Assembly (NCBI GenBank): GCA_943349675.1
Contig: CALQZN010000004.1
Span: 1 to 30,085, forward strand
Reading direction: 5' to 3'
Source: Candidatus Nomurabacteria bacterium
GTDB lineage: Bacteria; Patescibacteriota; Minisyncoccia; Phycocordibacterales; SBAW01
Length of the DNA: 30,085 nt
Of the stretch, positions 16,523 to 25,600 are shown one piece after another. Under the pieces are notes generated by a model. The model was not told the origin of the DNA. It worked only from the letters and a program-made list of their open reading frames with translations, and did not search any database. Both the position numbers and the translations under genes were made by a program. The number at the start of each line of letters is the position of its first letter. The stretch's first letter is position 1.

Positions 16523-17449
16523 ATGCTCAATATAAAACTACTCTCGGAAGATGCGGCCGCATTCGACCAACTCCAGGAATTGGTTAGAGCTGCACGGGCT
16601 TGGCGCCCAATACTTTTCTTCCTCAACCCAAACGCATTGCTCTACATTGCCTACGCCATACACGTCACAACAGACAAACATCGAGCGCGTACTCCACCCG
16701 AGCAAGACGCTATGGAGGCTGTGGCGCGCTATCGAATAATTACTGCAATGGAGTGGGGGCCGCTTTCGCCAGAAGGGACATTCCTTCTTGCAGTACAGTC
16801 AACTATCGCATCCTTTGTCGGCGACATTCGACGGCGAAAGGATGCATATGTCGACGAAGTAGCTTTGGCTGCTCACGACTTTGCCCAAGAAGAGCAAGCC
16901 TACAACGATTCGCTCTTTTGGACGCATCCGCTTAAGGCTATATGGAAGGCGGGGCGAGTACTTATCGTCCATGCACTGATGGCCATGATTGGATTCTTTC
17001 TCGCTACGAGCCTTGGACCATACGTGCCGCCCGAAGTGGTAGAAAAAACGGGGTATGTCTGGCCACAACTTTTGTTTGGTCTGCTTTTCTTGGTGCTCAG
17101 CGGGTATGCCGCGACGTGGGTACAAAACCTGCGCAATACTCGGCTACGTCACACACTAGCAGACCGCCAGTCTGCTGCACGCGTGGTGTACAACAATGAG
17201 CGGCACATAATCAGTAAGGCAGCGTGGGATGCACTTTGTGGGGCATACGAAGAATACGCTGGAACTCCATACAAAGAGCCCATGCACTATAGGCCAATAT
17301 TTGTGACCGACATCGAACACTCGCTCGATCACGTCACAAAAACCAGGAAGCGACGTGAATCCTTTTGGATAATGGTGGCGAAACTCATTATCTATAACTG
17401 CAAGCAGCGACTACCAAAAAGACGCCGCACAAAATCCTCAGCAACGTAG
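16523..17449 (+). CDS. two-helix membrane protein of unknown function
   Basis: A 308-aa protein I do not recognise. Residues 1-140 are mostly helical and soluble; two membrane helices follow at about 146-166 and 180-200, separated by a short loop (GPYVPPEVVEKTG). The C-terminal ~100 residues are soluble and end in a strongly basic stretch (KRRR). That layout suggests two cytoplasmic domains joined by a membrane hairpin. The ATG has GGTGA close upstream. It has its own promoter and terminator. Function is unknown. Confidence 0.7.
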   Translation: MLNIKLLSEDAAAFDQLQELVRAARAWRPILFFLNPNALLYIAYAIHVTTDKHRARTPPEQDAMEAVARYRIITAMEWGPLSPEGTFLLAVQSTIASFVGDIRRRKDAYVDEVALAAHDFAQEEQAYNDSLFWTHPLKAIWKAGRVLIVHALMAMIGFFLATSLGPYVPPEVVEKTGYVWPQLLFGLLFLVLSGYAATWVQNLRNTRLRHTLADRQSAARVVYNNERHIISKAAWDALCGAYEEYAGTPYKEPMHYRPIFVTDIEHSLDHVTKTRKRRESFWIMVAKLIIYNCKQRLPKRRRTKSSAT

Positions 17450-17461
17450 ACGTTTATGACC

Positions 17462-17492
17462 ACTCCGCCCCATTAACAGGGTGGAGTTTTTT
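17462..17492 (+). terminator. intrinsic terminator after the two-helix membrane gene
   Basis: A 9-bp stem with one G-T pair (17462-17470 with 17479-17487), 8-nt loop, followed by T6. It touches the stop codon of smc on the other strand. Confidence 0.85.
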
Positions 17493-19740
17493 ATTTAGCA
17501 ACTGCCACGGCTTCTTCAAATTTTACCGAGAGGAGTTTAGAAACTCCGTCGCCGCCCATAGTAATGCCATAGAGTATGCCTGCGCGGGACATCGTCTCGC
17601 GGTTGTGGGTAATTAAAATAAGCTGCGACCGGCTGGCCAAGCTCGAGATCATGTCGCCGTAGCGGCGTGAGTTTGCCTCATCCAGGGCTGCATCAGTTTC
17701 GTCCAATATCAAAAATGGCGGAGGGTTAACCTGCGACATCGCAAAAATGAGTGCAATCGAAGTAAGCGCACGTTCGCCCCCCGACAACATGTGCAGACCT
17801 TTAATGCGCTTGTGCGGCAAGGAAATTGCTATCTCTATCCCCTCTTCTGTCTTTCCTTCCTCCTTATCCACTGCATCCTCACTGACTTCGTCTGCATCGT
17901 CTGCAGAAGCCAGGCTTCTGCCCGGAAGTCTGACTTCCTTCACTATTGCAAGTTCGGCCGTGCCACCCCCAAACATCAACTTAAAGAACGCATCAAATTG
18001 GGTATTAATTTTTTCGATACCCTCTGTAAACCTTACTTCAAGGGTCTCTGTCAGCTCGTCAATAAGTTGGTGCAGCGATGCAGCAGACGCCTCCAAATCC
18101 TCGAGCTCTCGCATTAAAAATTGGTCACGCTCTGCTGTCTCTTGATGCTCGCGCAACACCTCTGCAGCATTGCCGGCACCAATCTCCTCGAGTTTTATCT
18201 TCATCCGCTCTACTTTGCGACGACGGTCTTCTTGCATCTGGCGTGGCTCGTCTACAATATCTGCATCAGAGACCGGCTCGCCATGGACACTTTTTAACTC
18301 GACCTCTTCATACCCAACAGCCGCACGTCCAAGCAGCGCACCCGCCTCGGCCAACTCTGCCTTAAATTGCTCGCGCTCGCGCAGAAGTGTGTCCTTTGCA
18401 GCTTGTAAGGCTGCGAGCGTTGTTTGGAGTTCGCTGCGCCGTGCCATTGCAGTAAACAACTCTCTCTCACCATCTCTATTTGCATCTTTTTCGCTCTCTA
18501 TTTTTTTGCGCAGTGCTGCAGTTGCCGCAACAATACGAGCCTCTTCTACTTGGAGCGTAGAAAGTTCGCCTTCAAACCCCTGTTTTTTTGCCTGCAACTC
18601 CTCTGGCGAATGTGCCGCCTGCACTGTTGCTTGCACCAACTGCCCAAAAAAATCTTTTACCGCAAGTACGAGTGTAGACAGTTTTTCTTTTATTAAGACA
18701 CCCTCAAGCATGAGCGCCTCGTTCAAACCTTGCTCGATATGTTGTGTAAACGTACGAACCTGCTCGGTAGGTATCGAGCTTTTAGTCACCACGGTGATGC
18801 GCTCGTGTGCAGCAATTTCACCTTCGATTCGGCCAATGTCACGGACTATATTGTCACGTCGACTTGCCACCGCCCTCGCCTCAGACTCCAAACTCACAAG
18901 CTCTGTTGTGCCAGCGTCATCTTGTTTTTTACTAAGCTCACCGCGCAAATAGACTATCCTTTGCGTCAGTTCATCATGCTCGTGTTTAGGGGCAGCAAAG
19001 TCCTCACCCACAAGAGCCTCTTGCGTGCGCAAGTAGACACTTTCTCGTTTTAAATATTCCAAATATTTGTCAGCCAAATCGTCGCGCAATTTTTGCGACT
19101 CTTCTATCTTTTTTACCTGGCCACCCAAAAAGCGCAGATGTGGCGCCAGTTCACGACGCAGCGCCTCTACCTCGCGCATGTTTTCGGCAGTTTTTTGCAG
19201 TTTGCGCTTTGCCTCAACTTTTTTATACAAAAATGCAGTAAGGCCCAGCCCATCTTCTATCATCTCTCGGCGCTCGCGTGCACTGGACGACAGCACACGG
19301 TCTGCCTCGCCTTGCGAAATTATGTGGTGCCCCGATGCGCCAATGTTTGCTTGCGACAAAAGTTCTGCAATATCGCGTAAGCGTACGCTCGATCCGTTAA
19401 GGAGGTAGTCGTTGCTGCCGTCGCGATTGACCACACGCTCAATAGCAACCTCATCAAAGTCGAGTTTGAGCGCACGGTCGGAGTTGTCGAAAATAAGTTT
19501 GACCGACGCGCGGCCGGCACGTGGCACTGTTGCCGAGCCGTTCCAGATCATGTCTTCGCCGCGGCGGCCGCGCATCGACTTCATCGACTGCTCGCCCAGC
19601 ACAAAACGAAACGACTCAGCCACGTTGCTTTTGCCCGAACCATTGGGCCCCACAATAGAGGTAACCGCCGAAGCAAACTCCAACTGTGTCTTTTTGGCAA
19701 ACGATTTAAACCCTGCCAATTCTATCGACTTCAAACGCAT
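17491..19740 (-). CDS. smc: short SMC-type chromosome-organising ATPase
   Basis: Chromosome condensation ATPase of the SMC family. The N-terminus MRLKSIELAGFKSFAKK and Walker A GPNGSGKS (31-38) are typical, with the Q-loop HHIISQGEADRVL. The C-terminus has the signature LSGGERALTSIALIFAM (652 onward) and Walker B FLILDETDAALDEAN (about 676). The protein is only about 749 aa against about 1150-1200 for bacterial SMC. The middle is nearly all Glu/Lys/Leu-rich coiled coil, and I see no sequence resembling the ~150-aa hinge domain. The ATG at 19740 is chosen because the family N-terminus starts there; the 38 residues upstream do not fit. A TAAACT -10 box lies 7 nt before it, inside the end of rnc. 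It follows rnc by 10 nt. Confidence 0.93.
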   Translation of the reverse strand: MRLKSIELAGFKSFAKKTQLEFASAVTSIVGPNGSGKSNVAESFRFVLGEQSMKSMRGRRGEDMIWNGSATVPRAGRASVKLIFDNSDRALKLDFDEVAIERVVNRDGSNDYLLNGSSVRLRDIAELLSQANIGASGHHIISQGEADRVLSSSARERREMIEDGLGLTAFLYKKVEAKRKLQKTAENMREVEALRRELAPHLRFLGGQVKKIEESQKLRDDLADKYLEYLKRESVYLRTQEALVGEDFAAPKHEHDELTQRIVYLRGELSKKQDDAGTTELVSLESEARAVASRRDNIVRDIGRIEGEIAAHERITVVTKSSIPTEQVRTFTQHIEQGLNEALMLEGVLIKEKLSTLVLAVKDFFGQLVQATVQAAHSPEELQAKKQGFEGELSTLQVEEARIVAATAALRKKIESEKDANRDGERELFTAMARRSELQTTLAALQAAKDTLLREREQFKAELAEAGALLGRAAVGYEEVELKSVHGEPVSDADIVDEPRQMQEDRRRKVERMKIKLEEIGAGNAAEVLREHQETAERDQFLMRELEDLEASAASLHQLIDELTETLEVRFTEGIEKINTQFDAFFKLMFGGGTAELAIVKEVRLPGRSLASADDADEVSEDAVDKEEGKTEEGIEIAISLPHKRIKGLHMLSGGERALTSIALIFAMSQVNPPPFLILDETDAALDEANSRRYGDMISSLASRSQLILITHNRETMSRAGILYGITMGGDGVSKLLSVKFEEAVAVAK

Positions 19741-19747
19741 ACGAACT

Positions 19748-19753
19748 AGTTTA
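19748..19753 (-). promoter_or_regulatory. smc -10 box, leaderless geometry
   Basis: TAAACT on the minus strand, exactly 7 nt before the smc ATG and overlapping the rnc stop codon. It would let smc be transcribed apart from nusB-rnc. Confidence 0.42.
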
Positions 19754-20443
19754 CCACCCCCTCGCCTCAAGTGCGGCACGGGCTGCAGTTTGCTCGGCTT
19801 CTTGCTTGGACTTACCATCACCTTGTGCCAACAACATATCTTTTGCGTATACACCCACAGTAAAGTGTTTGTCGTGGTCGGGGCCAGCCTCTTTGAGCAC
19901 GCTGTAGTGCGGGGTTGAGCCTTCTGCCTCTTGTATCTTCTCTTGCAACGTGGACTTAGGGTCCTGCCACAAACGTTTTTTGACTATTTCGTCGATTTTT
20001 GGAAACAAATTATTTTCTATAAAAACTCGTGCCGCGTCGTACCCCTGGTCGAGATATATCGCCCCAATAAGCGCCTCAAATGCATTTGCCAAAAGCATTT
20101 GCCGTGCACGACCATTGTCTTTTGCTTCGCCACGGCTCAAAAGCAAGTAGTCATTCATCCCCAACGCCGAAGCTACTTCCGACAAGGTAATAGCATTGAC
20201 TAGCGACGCGCGAAAGGCAGTCAAGTCACCCTCTGGTTTGTCGGGATATTTTTCGTACAAAAAGTGGGTCGATACAAGCTCCAGCACTGCGTCGCCCAAA
20301 AACTCGAGTCGCTCGTTGTGTCCACCTCCCTCGCTTCGATGTTCGTTTAAATATGAGCGATGCGTAAATGCTTGCCGCAGTAGCGCAGCATCAATAAACG
20401 AGACGCCTATCTCTTTTTCAAATGTCTGAATATCTTTTGGCAT
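19751..20443 (-). CDS. rnc: ribonuclease III
   Basis: Cuts double-stranded RNA, including rRNA precursors. The 230-aa product has the RNase III signature NERLEFLGDAV (43-53), the second acidic site in NAFEALIGAIYLDQGY, and a C-terminal dsRNA-binding domain (from DPKSTLQEKIQE to the end, with GDGKSKQEAEQTAARAAL). Length matches the family (226 aa in E. coli). It starts 2 nt after the NusB-Nudix gene without a ribosome site of its own, so the two are co-transcribed and probably coupled. Confidence 0.97.
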   Translation of the reverse strand: MPKDIQTFEKEIGVSFIDAALLRQAFTHRSYLNEHRSEGGGHNERLEFLGDAVLELVSTHFLYEKYPDKPEGDLTAFRASLVNAITLSEVASALGMNDYLLLSRGEAKDNGRARQMLLANAFEALIGAIYLDQGYDAARVFIENNLFPKIDEIVKKRLWQDPKSTLQEKIQEAEGSTPHYSVLKEAGPDHDKHFTVGVYAKDMLLAQGDGKSKQEAEQTAARAALEARGW

Positions 20444-20445
20444 AG

Positions 20446-21378
20446 TTATCGCTTGCTACTTGCAGTGTGTACTTTCGTAGCGGTTAATTTTTGAATTGCT
20501 TTTGTAACAATAGGCAACATGTCATCGTAAAAATTGAGCTCGAGTACATCGGCCAAACGGAACCAGCGCGCATCGTCGAGCCCACCCTTTTGCTCGAGCG
20601 CAAGCTCAGTAAACGGTGTCTCTGCGAGAAAGTACGTTACATGCTTGCGCTTTTTCCCTATCGCAGGATCACTTGCAACATACTCGTTTTCGCCAAGTTT
20701 TTCAACCAGCGCAACATCGAGCCCAAGCTCCTCTTTTAGGCCGCGCACCGTACCCTCTTCTACTGTTTCATTTGCTATTTCAGGAGCATCAGCAATTTTA
20801 CCCTTCGACAGCGTCCAGTGGCCAAAGATGTCGTGCACGAGCGCCAGGTACACATCATTTTGGTGACGAGCAAACACCACTGCACCACCTAAGTTTTGTA
20901 GGGGCAGCTGATCGTACGGTACATCCTTTTTCTTTTTAGATATCTCGTCTTTGCCCGGCTCGCCTAACTCTTTGTACACTGCGCCCAGTACGCCGTTTAC
21001 AAAGCGGCCGCTATTTTCCCCGCCAAAGCTTTTGGCAAGCTCTATCGCTTCGTTAATAGCAACCTTGGCCGGTACTTTTTCTCTATCTGCAAAAAGAAGT
21101 TCAAAAAGCCCCAGCCGAAGCACATTACGGTCGACTAACGCAATACGCTCTAGTGGCCACTCAGGAGCAGCCTTTTCTATCACCAAGTCGAGGTCTGGCT
21201 TGCGCTCCACAACCCCGTGCAACAGCTCGGCCATAAAAGGCAAATCACCCGCAGAAGGGGCAAATTCGCCCACATTGCGCTCAAGAGACTCATCTACACC
21301 AGCGATAGAGTAATTACGAAAATCCCACTCGAAGAGAGTTTGGAGTACCACCGATCGTGAGAGGTGCCGATTCGCCAT
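20446..21378 (-). CDS. nusB: NusB fused to a Nudix hydrolase domain
   Basis: A 310-aa two-domain protein. Residues 1-138 are NusB (LSRSVVLQTLFEWDF at the start; VPAKVAINEAIELAKSFGGE and RFVNGVLGAVYKEL at the end), the antitermination factor that binds boxA RNA with S10. A Lys-rich linker (139-160) joins it to a Nudix domain (161-300). The Nudix box spans about 193-220: R212, E216, E217 and G219 are in place, the Glu after R212 is Gly, and four to five extra residues sit in the loop before it, so activity is likely but uncertain. The reading frame is continuous with no sign of a frameshift. The order rpmF, nusB, rnc, smc puts it among ribosome and RNA genes. A possible promoter (TTGTTT-N18-TAATAT) lies just upstream. 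Confidence 0.92.
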   Translation of the reverse strand: MANRHLSRSVVLQTLFEWDFRNYSIAGVDESLERNVGEFAPSAGDLPFMAELLHGVVERKPDLDLVIEKAAPEWPLERIALVDRNVLRLGLFELLFADREKVPAKVAINEAIELAKSFGGENSGRFVNGVLGAVYKELGEPGKDEISKKKKDVPYDQLPLQNLGGAVVFARHQNDVYLALVHDIFGHWTLSKGKIADAPEIANETVEEGTVRGLKEELGLDVALVEKLGENEYVASDPAIGKKRKHVTYFLAETPFTELALEQKGGLDDARWFRLADVLELNFYDDMLPIVTKAIQKLTATKVHTASSKR

Positions 21379-21439
21379 GTTGTAAAAAAACTTCCGATAT
21401 TATGACTCGCCCCAGAACGCAAACAAAGAAACCGTTTAA

Positions 21440-21679
21440 CTATTTTTGAACTGCTTCTTTCTGTGCCTTCTCAACCTTACTCTTTTTTGCTGCCTTTGCC
21501 TGGGCTTTGGCAGCAACGTCTACAACCACTCGTCCACGGTAGCGCCCACACGCTGGGCATGCGCGATGTGACACACGCATTGCGCCACACTCGCATTTGC
21601 CTAGTGTTTGAGCCTTTAGGGCGTGGTGCGAACGGCGGTTAGCCGTGTGCGCCCGTGTGTGTCTCATGCGGACTACCAT
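21440..21679 (-). CDS. rpmF: 50S ribosomal protein L32
   Basis: L32 of the large subunit. The N-terminus RMRHTRAHTANRRSHHALK and the zinc-ribbon part fit the family, followed by GRYRGR and a Lys/Ala-rich tail (total 79 aa, longer than the usual ~57). The first Cys pair is C-E-C instead of the usual CxxC; the second pair, CPAC, is normal. TATAGT lies 6 nt before the ATG, so the mRNA is probably leaderless. No terminator is obvious in the 61-bp gap to nusB. Confidence 0.95.
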   Translation of the reverse strand: MVVRMRHTRAHTANRRSHHALKAQTLGKCECGAMRVSHRACPACGRYRGRVVVDVAAKAQAKAAKKSKVEKAQKEAVQK

Positions 21680-21685
21680 ACAGGG

Positions 21686-21691
21686 ACTATA
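21686..21691 (-). promoter_or_regulatory. rpmF -10 box, leaderless geometry
   Basis: TATAGT on the minus strand, 6 nt before the rpmF ATG. Confidence 0.5.
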
Positions 21692-21711
21692 CCAACATAT
21701 GTAAAAAAAGT

Positions 21712-21740
21712 AAACCCAACCGTGGATAACGGTTGGGTTT
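21712..21740 (-). terminator. intrinsic terminator after the Cys-rich small gene
   Basis: A perfect 11-bp stem (21712-21722 with 21730-21740), 7-nt loop, followed on the minus strand by AC and T7. Confidence 0.85.
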
Positions 21741-21763
21741 AGGGCAAAGAATGGAAATATAGA

Positions 21764-21955
21764 CTATTCCGGATAAGCGAGACGGAAAGTTCGACACAGT
21801 CCTGAATCGTCGGGTTTATATTTCGGACACTTTCTTGCAGATATGAGGGGAGTTTCCCCAAAAGATTTCTGCTCTATGCAGCACACGCATTGTCGCAAAC
21901 CATCAGCCTCTGGCCAAGACTCAACAAGACCATTCAACACGCCAGAATCAGACAT
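21764..21955 (-). CDS. Cys-rich small protein of unknown function (63 aa)
   Basis: Not recognised. It has five cysteines (C23, C25, C26, C43, C54) in a pattern that could hold a metal ion. There is no signal peptide. The ATG has a strong ribosome site (AGGGGGA, 4 nt upstream), almost the same as that of the GNAT gene, and a good terminator follows its stop, which supports a real gene. No convincing promoter was found; it may be read from rnhB. Confidence 0.6.
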   Translation of the reverse strand: MSDSGVLNGLVESWPEADGLRQCVCCIEQKSFGETPLISARKCPKYKPDDSGLCRTFRLAYPE

Positions 21956-22034
21956 TTTTCCCCCTACTAAGTCCTCTGTTGATTAAAAAATAACGAGGCC
22001 TTCCAGTTGCAAACCATACCACTAAATTACAGTT

Positions 22035-22658
22035 TTATCCATACCTCTGTGTAAAACTCCTGCGGTGCTCGGGGCACCAGCCAAACATCTCTATCGCTTG
22101 CCCGTGCATTTTTGTCCCATACCCTTTGTGCACATCAAAGCCATATCGTGGAAACTTTTTTGCCAGCCGTACCATGTGTCGGTCGCGCACCACTTTTGCC
22201 GCAATAGAGGCAAGTGAAATTATAGGCTCTGTCGCATCTCCGCGTATGATTGTCTTTTGTGTGTATTCCTTTGGCGCCTTAAGCGACCCGTCCAGCAGCA
22301 CCCGCATATGTGGCAACCTATCTACAAAGGTCAGTCCTTTGTACAAAGGACTGACCTTTGTAAGGTGGTCGAGCCCACGGGTCAGTGCTCGCGAAATTGC
22401 CTTTGTAATGCCCGCTTTGTCTATATAGGCGGCACTTGCAAACTGCACAGTAAACGAAGCTTCTCCTCTTTTTGCCGCCGCTTCGAGCAAAGCAAACAAA
22501 ACTTCGCGTTTTTTTGGTGAGAGTTTTTTAGAGTCGGCCACGCCTGGGAACTTTTTTTTTATGTTATAGCCTATGGGCACAGCCACCATACCCACAGCAA
22601 CTGGCCCCGCCAACGGCCCCCGCCCTGCTTCATCTACGCCAATAAGCAACCGCTTCAT
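22035..22658 (-). CDS. rnhB: ribonuclease HII, with an in-frame palindromic insert
   Basis: Removes RNA from RNA-DNA hybrids. The 207-aa product has the family start IGVDEAGRGPLAGPV (catalytic D9 and E10), the Asp of LLDG (D123), GD140-141 in IIRGDATEPIISLASIAAKVVRD, and the HKGYGTKMH motif. Between the helix before D123 and the strand carrying it, residues 100-112 (TKVSPLYKGLTFV) are extra compared with the spacing I expect for the family. They are encoded by a 40-bp perfect DNA palindrome. The catalytic residues are intact, so the enzyme is probably active. Divergent to dnaE across 31 bp; a TATACT box lies 9 nt before the ATG, with GAGTGG between. Confidence 0.96.
   Translation of the reverse strand: MKRLLIGVDEAGRGPLAGPVAVGMVAVPIGYNIKKKFPGVADSKKLSPKKREVLFALLEAAAKRGEASFTVQFASAAYIDKAGITKAISRALTRGLDHLTKVSPLYKGLTFVDRLPHMRVLLDGSLKAPKEYTQKTIIRGDATEPIISLASIAAKVVRDRHMVRLAKKFPRYGFDVHKGYGTKMHGQAIEMFGWCPEHRRSFTQRYG
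22323..22362. repeat. 40-bp perfect palindrome inside rnhB
   Basis: The 20-nt half from 22323 is followed by its exact reverse complement (centre between 22342 and 22343, core GTAC). No mismatch and no spacer. It stays in frame in rnhB as 13 whole codons plus one base. It is too symmetrical for coding constraint and resembles a mobile palindromic element of the Rickettsia RPE kind, though shorter. I saw no second copy in this window. Confidence 0.9.
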
Positions 22659-22666
22659 ATTCCACT

Positions 22667-22684
22667 CAGTATAGAGGTATACTG
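22667..22684. promoter_or_regulatory. mirror-image -10 boxes for rnhB and dnaE
   Basis: An inverted repeat CAGTATA-GAGG-TATACTG gives TATACT on both strands: 22678-22683 lies 6 nt before the dnaE ATG, and 22673-22668 lies 9 nt before the rnhB ATG. -35 boxes would fall within the opposite gene or its start; none is a good match. Confidence 0.5.
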
Positions 22685-22689
22685 ACCCA

Positions 22690-25600
22690 ATGTCCGCGTT
22701 TACCCACCTGCATGTACACTCCCACTACTCACTACTCCAGGCACTCCCTAAATTACCCAACCTGGTTGCCGCAGCCAAAGCCCAAGGATGCGAGGCCCTA
22801 GCGTTGACCGACCTTGGCAATCTCTACGGCGCGATAGAGTTTTATCAAGAATGCCAAAAAGCTGGCATTAAACCCATACTCGGTGTCGACATAGCCCTTG
22901 CTGCACCCGAAGACGCCGCTGCACAATCCGGAGGAAGACTGGTGTTGTTGGCAGAAAATGAAACTGGTTACAAAAATTTACTAGGGCTTATTACCGACAC
23001 AAACTTAGGTGAACACGATGGAGAGCCAAAAGCCACGCGTGAGATGCTTGAGCACCACAAAGAGGGACTGATTGCCCTTATGCCAAAACAATACAAAGAA
23101 CAACTCGCAAAATATGCAAACATTTTTGGTGCCAATAATTTTTACACTGATGTCCCAGTCCAAGAAGTATATTACCTAGAACCCGACGACCGCCGCGCGT
23201 GGGAGACACTACGTGCCATTGGCAATCACGGACCCTCAGACACTGCCCTTGAAGAAGACGAGGATTTACACTTGCACTCTCTCCAACAAATGCAAGAACT
23301 GTACAGTGAAGAAGAACTTGCAAAAACTAATGTAATTGCAGCGCGGTGCAATGTGGAATTGACCCTCGGTAAATTTATATTCCCCGAGTTCCCCTTGCCG
23401 GAGGGTAAAAGTGCCGACGATGTGTTGCGCGACTTATGCTTGACCGGCCTTAAGGTACGAGGGCTCGATACAGACACGGCCGCGATAGAGCGACTCGAGT
23501 ACGAACTTGGGATAATCAAATTTAAAGGCTACGCTGCATATTTTTTGGTGGTGGAAGACTTGATACGCTTTGCTAGCCAAAACGGCATCTACACCAACAT
23601 CCGCGGCTCGGTCGCAGGCTCTATGACCACGTACGTTCTGCAAATTACCAAAATTGACCCCCTGGAATATAAGATCCCCTTTGAGCGATTTTTAAACCCT
23701 GAGCGCCCGAGTGCCCCCGACATCGACATGGACTTTGCCGACGACAGACGCGACGAAGTTATTGACTATGCGCGGCGCAAATATGGCGCCGCCCACGTGG
23801 CACAAATAGGCACCTTTGGCACCATGCTTGCCCGCGGCGTAGTGCGCGATGTTGCCCGTGCACTTGGGTACCCCTATGGCCTGGGCGACCATATTGCTAA
23901 AGAAATTCCCATGGGTTCCCAAGGCTTCCCTATGACGCTCGACCGCGCACTGACCGAAAATCCTGAACTTGGCAAACTCTATAAAGCAGAGGCTGATGTA
24001 CGCAACATTATCGACTTGGGTAAAAAAATAGAAGGATGCGTGCGCCATGTTGGAGTGCACGCAGCGGGCGTGGTTATTGCTCCAAAACCACTTGTTAACT
24101 ACGCACCCCTCCAACTCGACCCAAAAGGCGGCAAAATTATCACACAGTTTGATATGTACTCGGTGGGCGAAGACGGTGTAGGGCTCACCAAGTTTGACTT
24201 TCTTGGGATACGTAACCTCACTATTTTGGCAAACGCCGTCTCGCTCGTAAACAAACTCCGCGGCACTACCCTCGATATCGAAACTATCCCCCTAGACGAC
24301 CTAAAAACATTCGAGATGCTCACCCGCGGCGACACTGAAGCAACCTTTCAACTAAACGGCGCTGGTATGACGCGGTTTCTTAAAGAACTAAAACCAACAT
24401 CCATACACGACATTAACGCTATGGTGGCACTGTATCGCCCAGGCCCTATGCAATTTATCCCCAACTACATCGAGCGCAAACACAACCCTGCGCTCATCTC
24501 GTACCTCGACCCCGCAATGGAGCCCATACTAAAACAGACACACGGCATTTTGGTGTACCAAGACGACCTTTTGATAATGGCGCACGAGCTTGCAGGATAC
24601 ACTTGGGGCGAGGTCGACAAATTCCGCAAAGCGGTGGGTAAAAAAATCCCCGAGGAAATGGCAAAACAAAAAGAGCACTTTATCGAAGGATGCGTCGAAC
24701 ATTCAAAATGGCCGCGTGCAAAAGCAGAGCGTGTATGGGCCTGGATAGAACCGTTTGCAGCCTACGGGTTTAACAAAGCACACTCGGCAAGCTATGGCCG
24801 CGTTGCATACCAAACCGCCTACATGAAGGCCAACTTCCCCGTCGAATACATGACAGCGGTGCTGACTGCAGAGTCAGGCGATGTCGACACCATCTCCATT
24901 ATGGTCGCCGAGTGTAAGCGTCTTGGCATCCCCGTATTGGCACCAGATATTAACGAAAGTATGGGCGACTTTACGGTGGTAGGCGACGCCATACGCTTTG
25001 GGCTCCACTCAATAAAAAACTTTGGCTCGGGTGTGGGCGACTCGATAATTAAAGAGCGTAAAGAACATGGGCCTTTTACTTCCCTTTCGGATTTTTTGCG
25101 GCGAGTGACTGACCAAAACTTAAACAAAAAAGGTTTAGAGTCGCTCATAAAATGCGGTGCTTTGGACAGTTTTGGCGAGCGTGGGCACATGTTCCACAAC
25201 ATAGAGCTGTTGCTGCAATACCATCGCGATGCAGGCAAAGACACAAGCCAAGATTCGCTGTTTGCAAACACCGGCGAAGTAGAAGAGGTGCGCATGCAGC
25301 CTGCACCCGAGGCTCCTATGGCAGAGAAATTGGCGTGGGAAAAAGAGTTGCTTGGCCTATACGTTTCGGGCCACCCACTTGACCAGTTTAAAGAAAAACT
25401 TGCCACACGGTCGATGACGATAGCACAAATGAAGCAGCGCATTATGCCTGGGCAAACGCTGGTGGCGGCCGGCATGGTAGAAGATGTGCGGGTGATATTG
25501 ACCCGCGGCGGCGACCAAATGGCGTTTATTAAACTGGCAGATTTTGACGGCTCGATTGAGGCAGTTGTCTTCCCTAAAAACTACGCGGAGCACAAAGACA

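Noticed and set aside
19741..19854. Upstream 38-codon extension of smc
   Set aside because: It overlaps rnc, has no similarity to SMC, and the family N-terminus begins exactly at the ATG at 19740.
21975..22030. tRNA-like stretch on the minus strand (a D-loop-like AGTGGTA and TTTGCAA resembling a Cys anticodon loop)
   Set aside because: No acceptor stem and no T-arm can be built around it, so it is not a complete tRNA.
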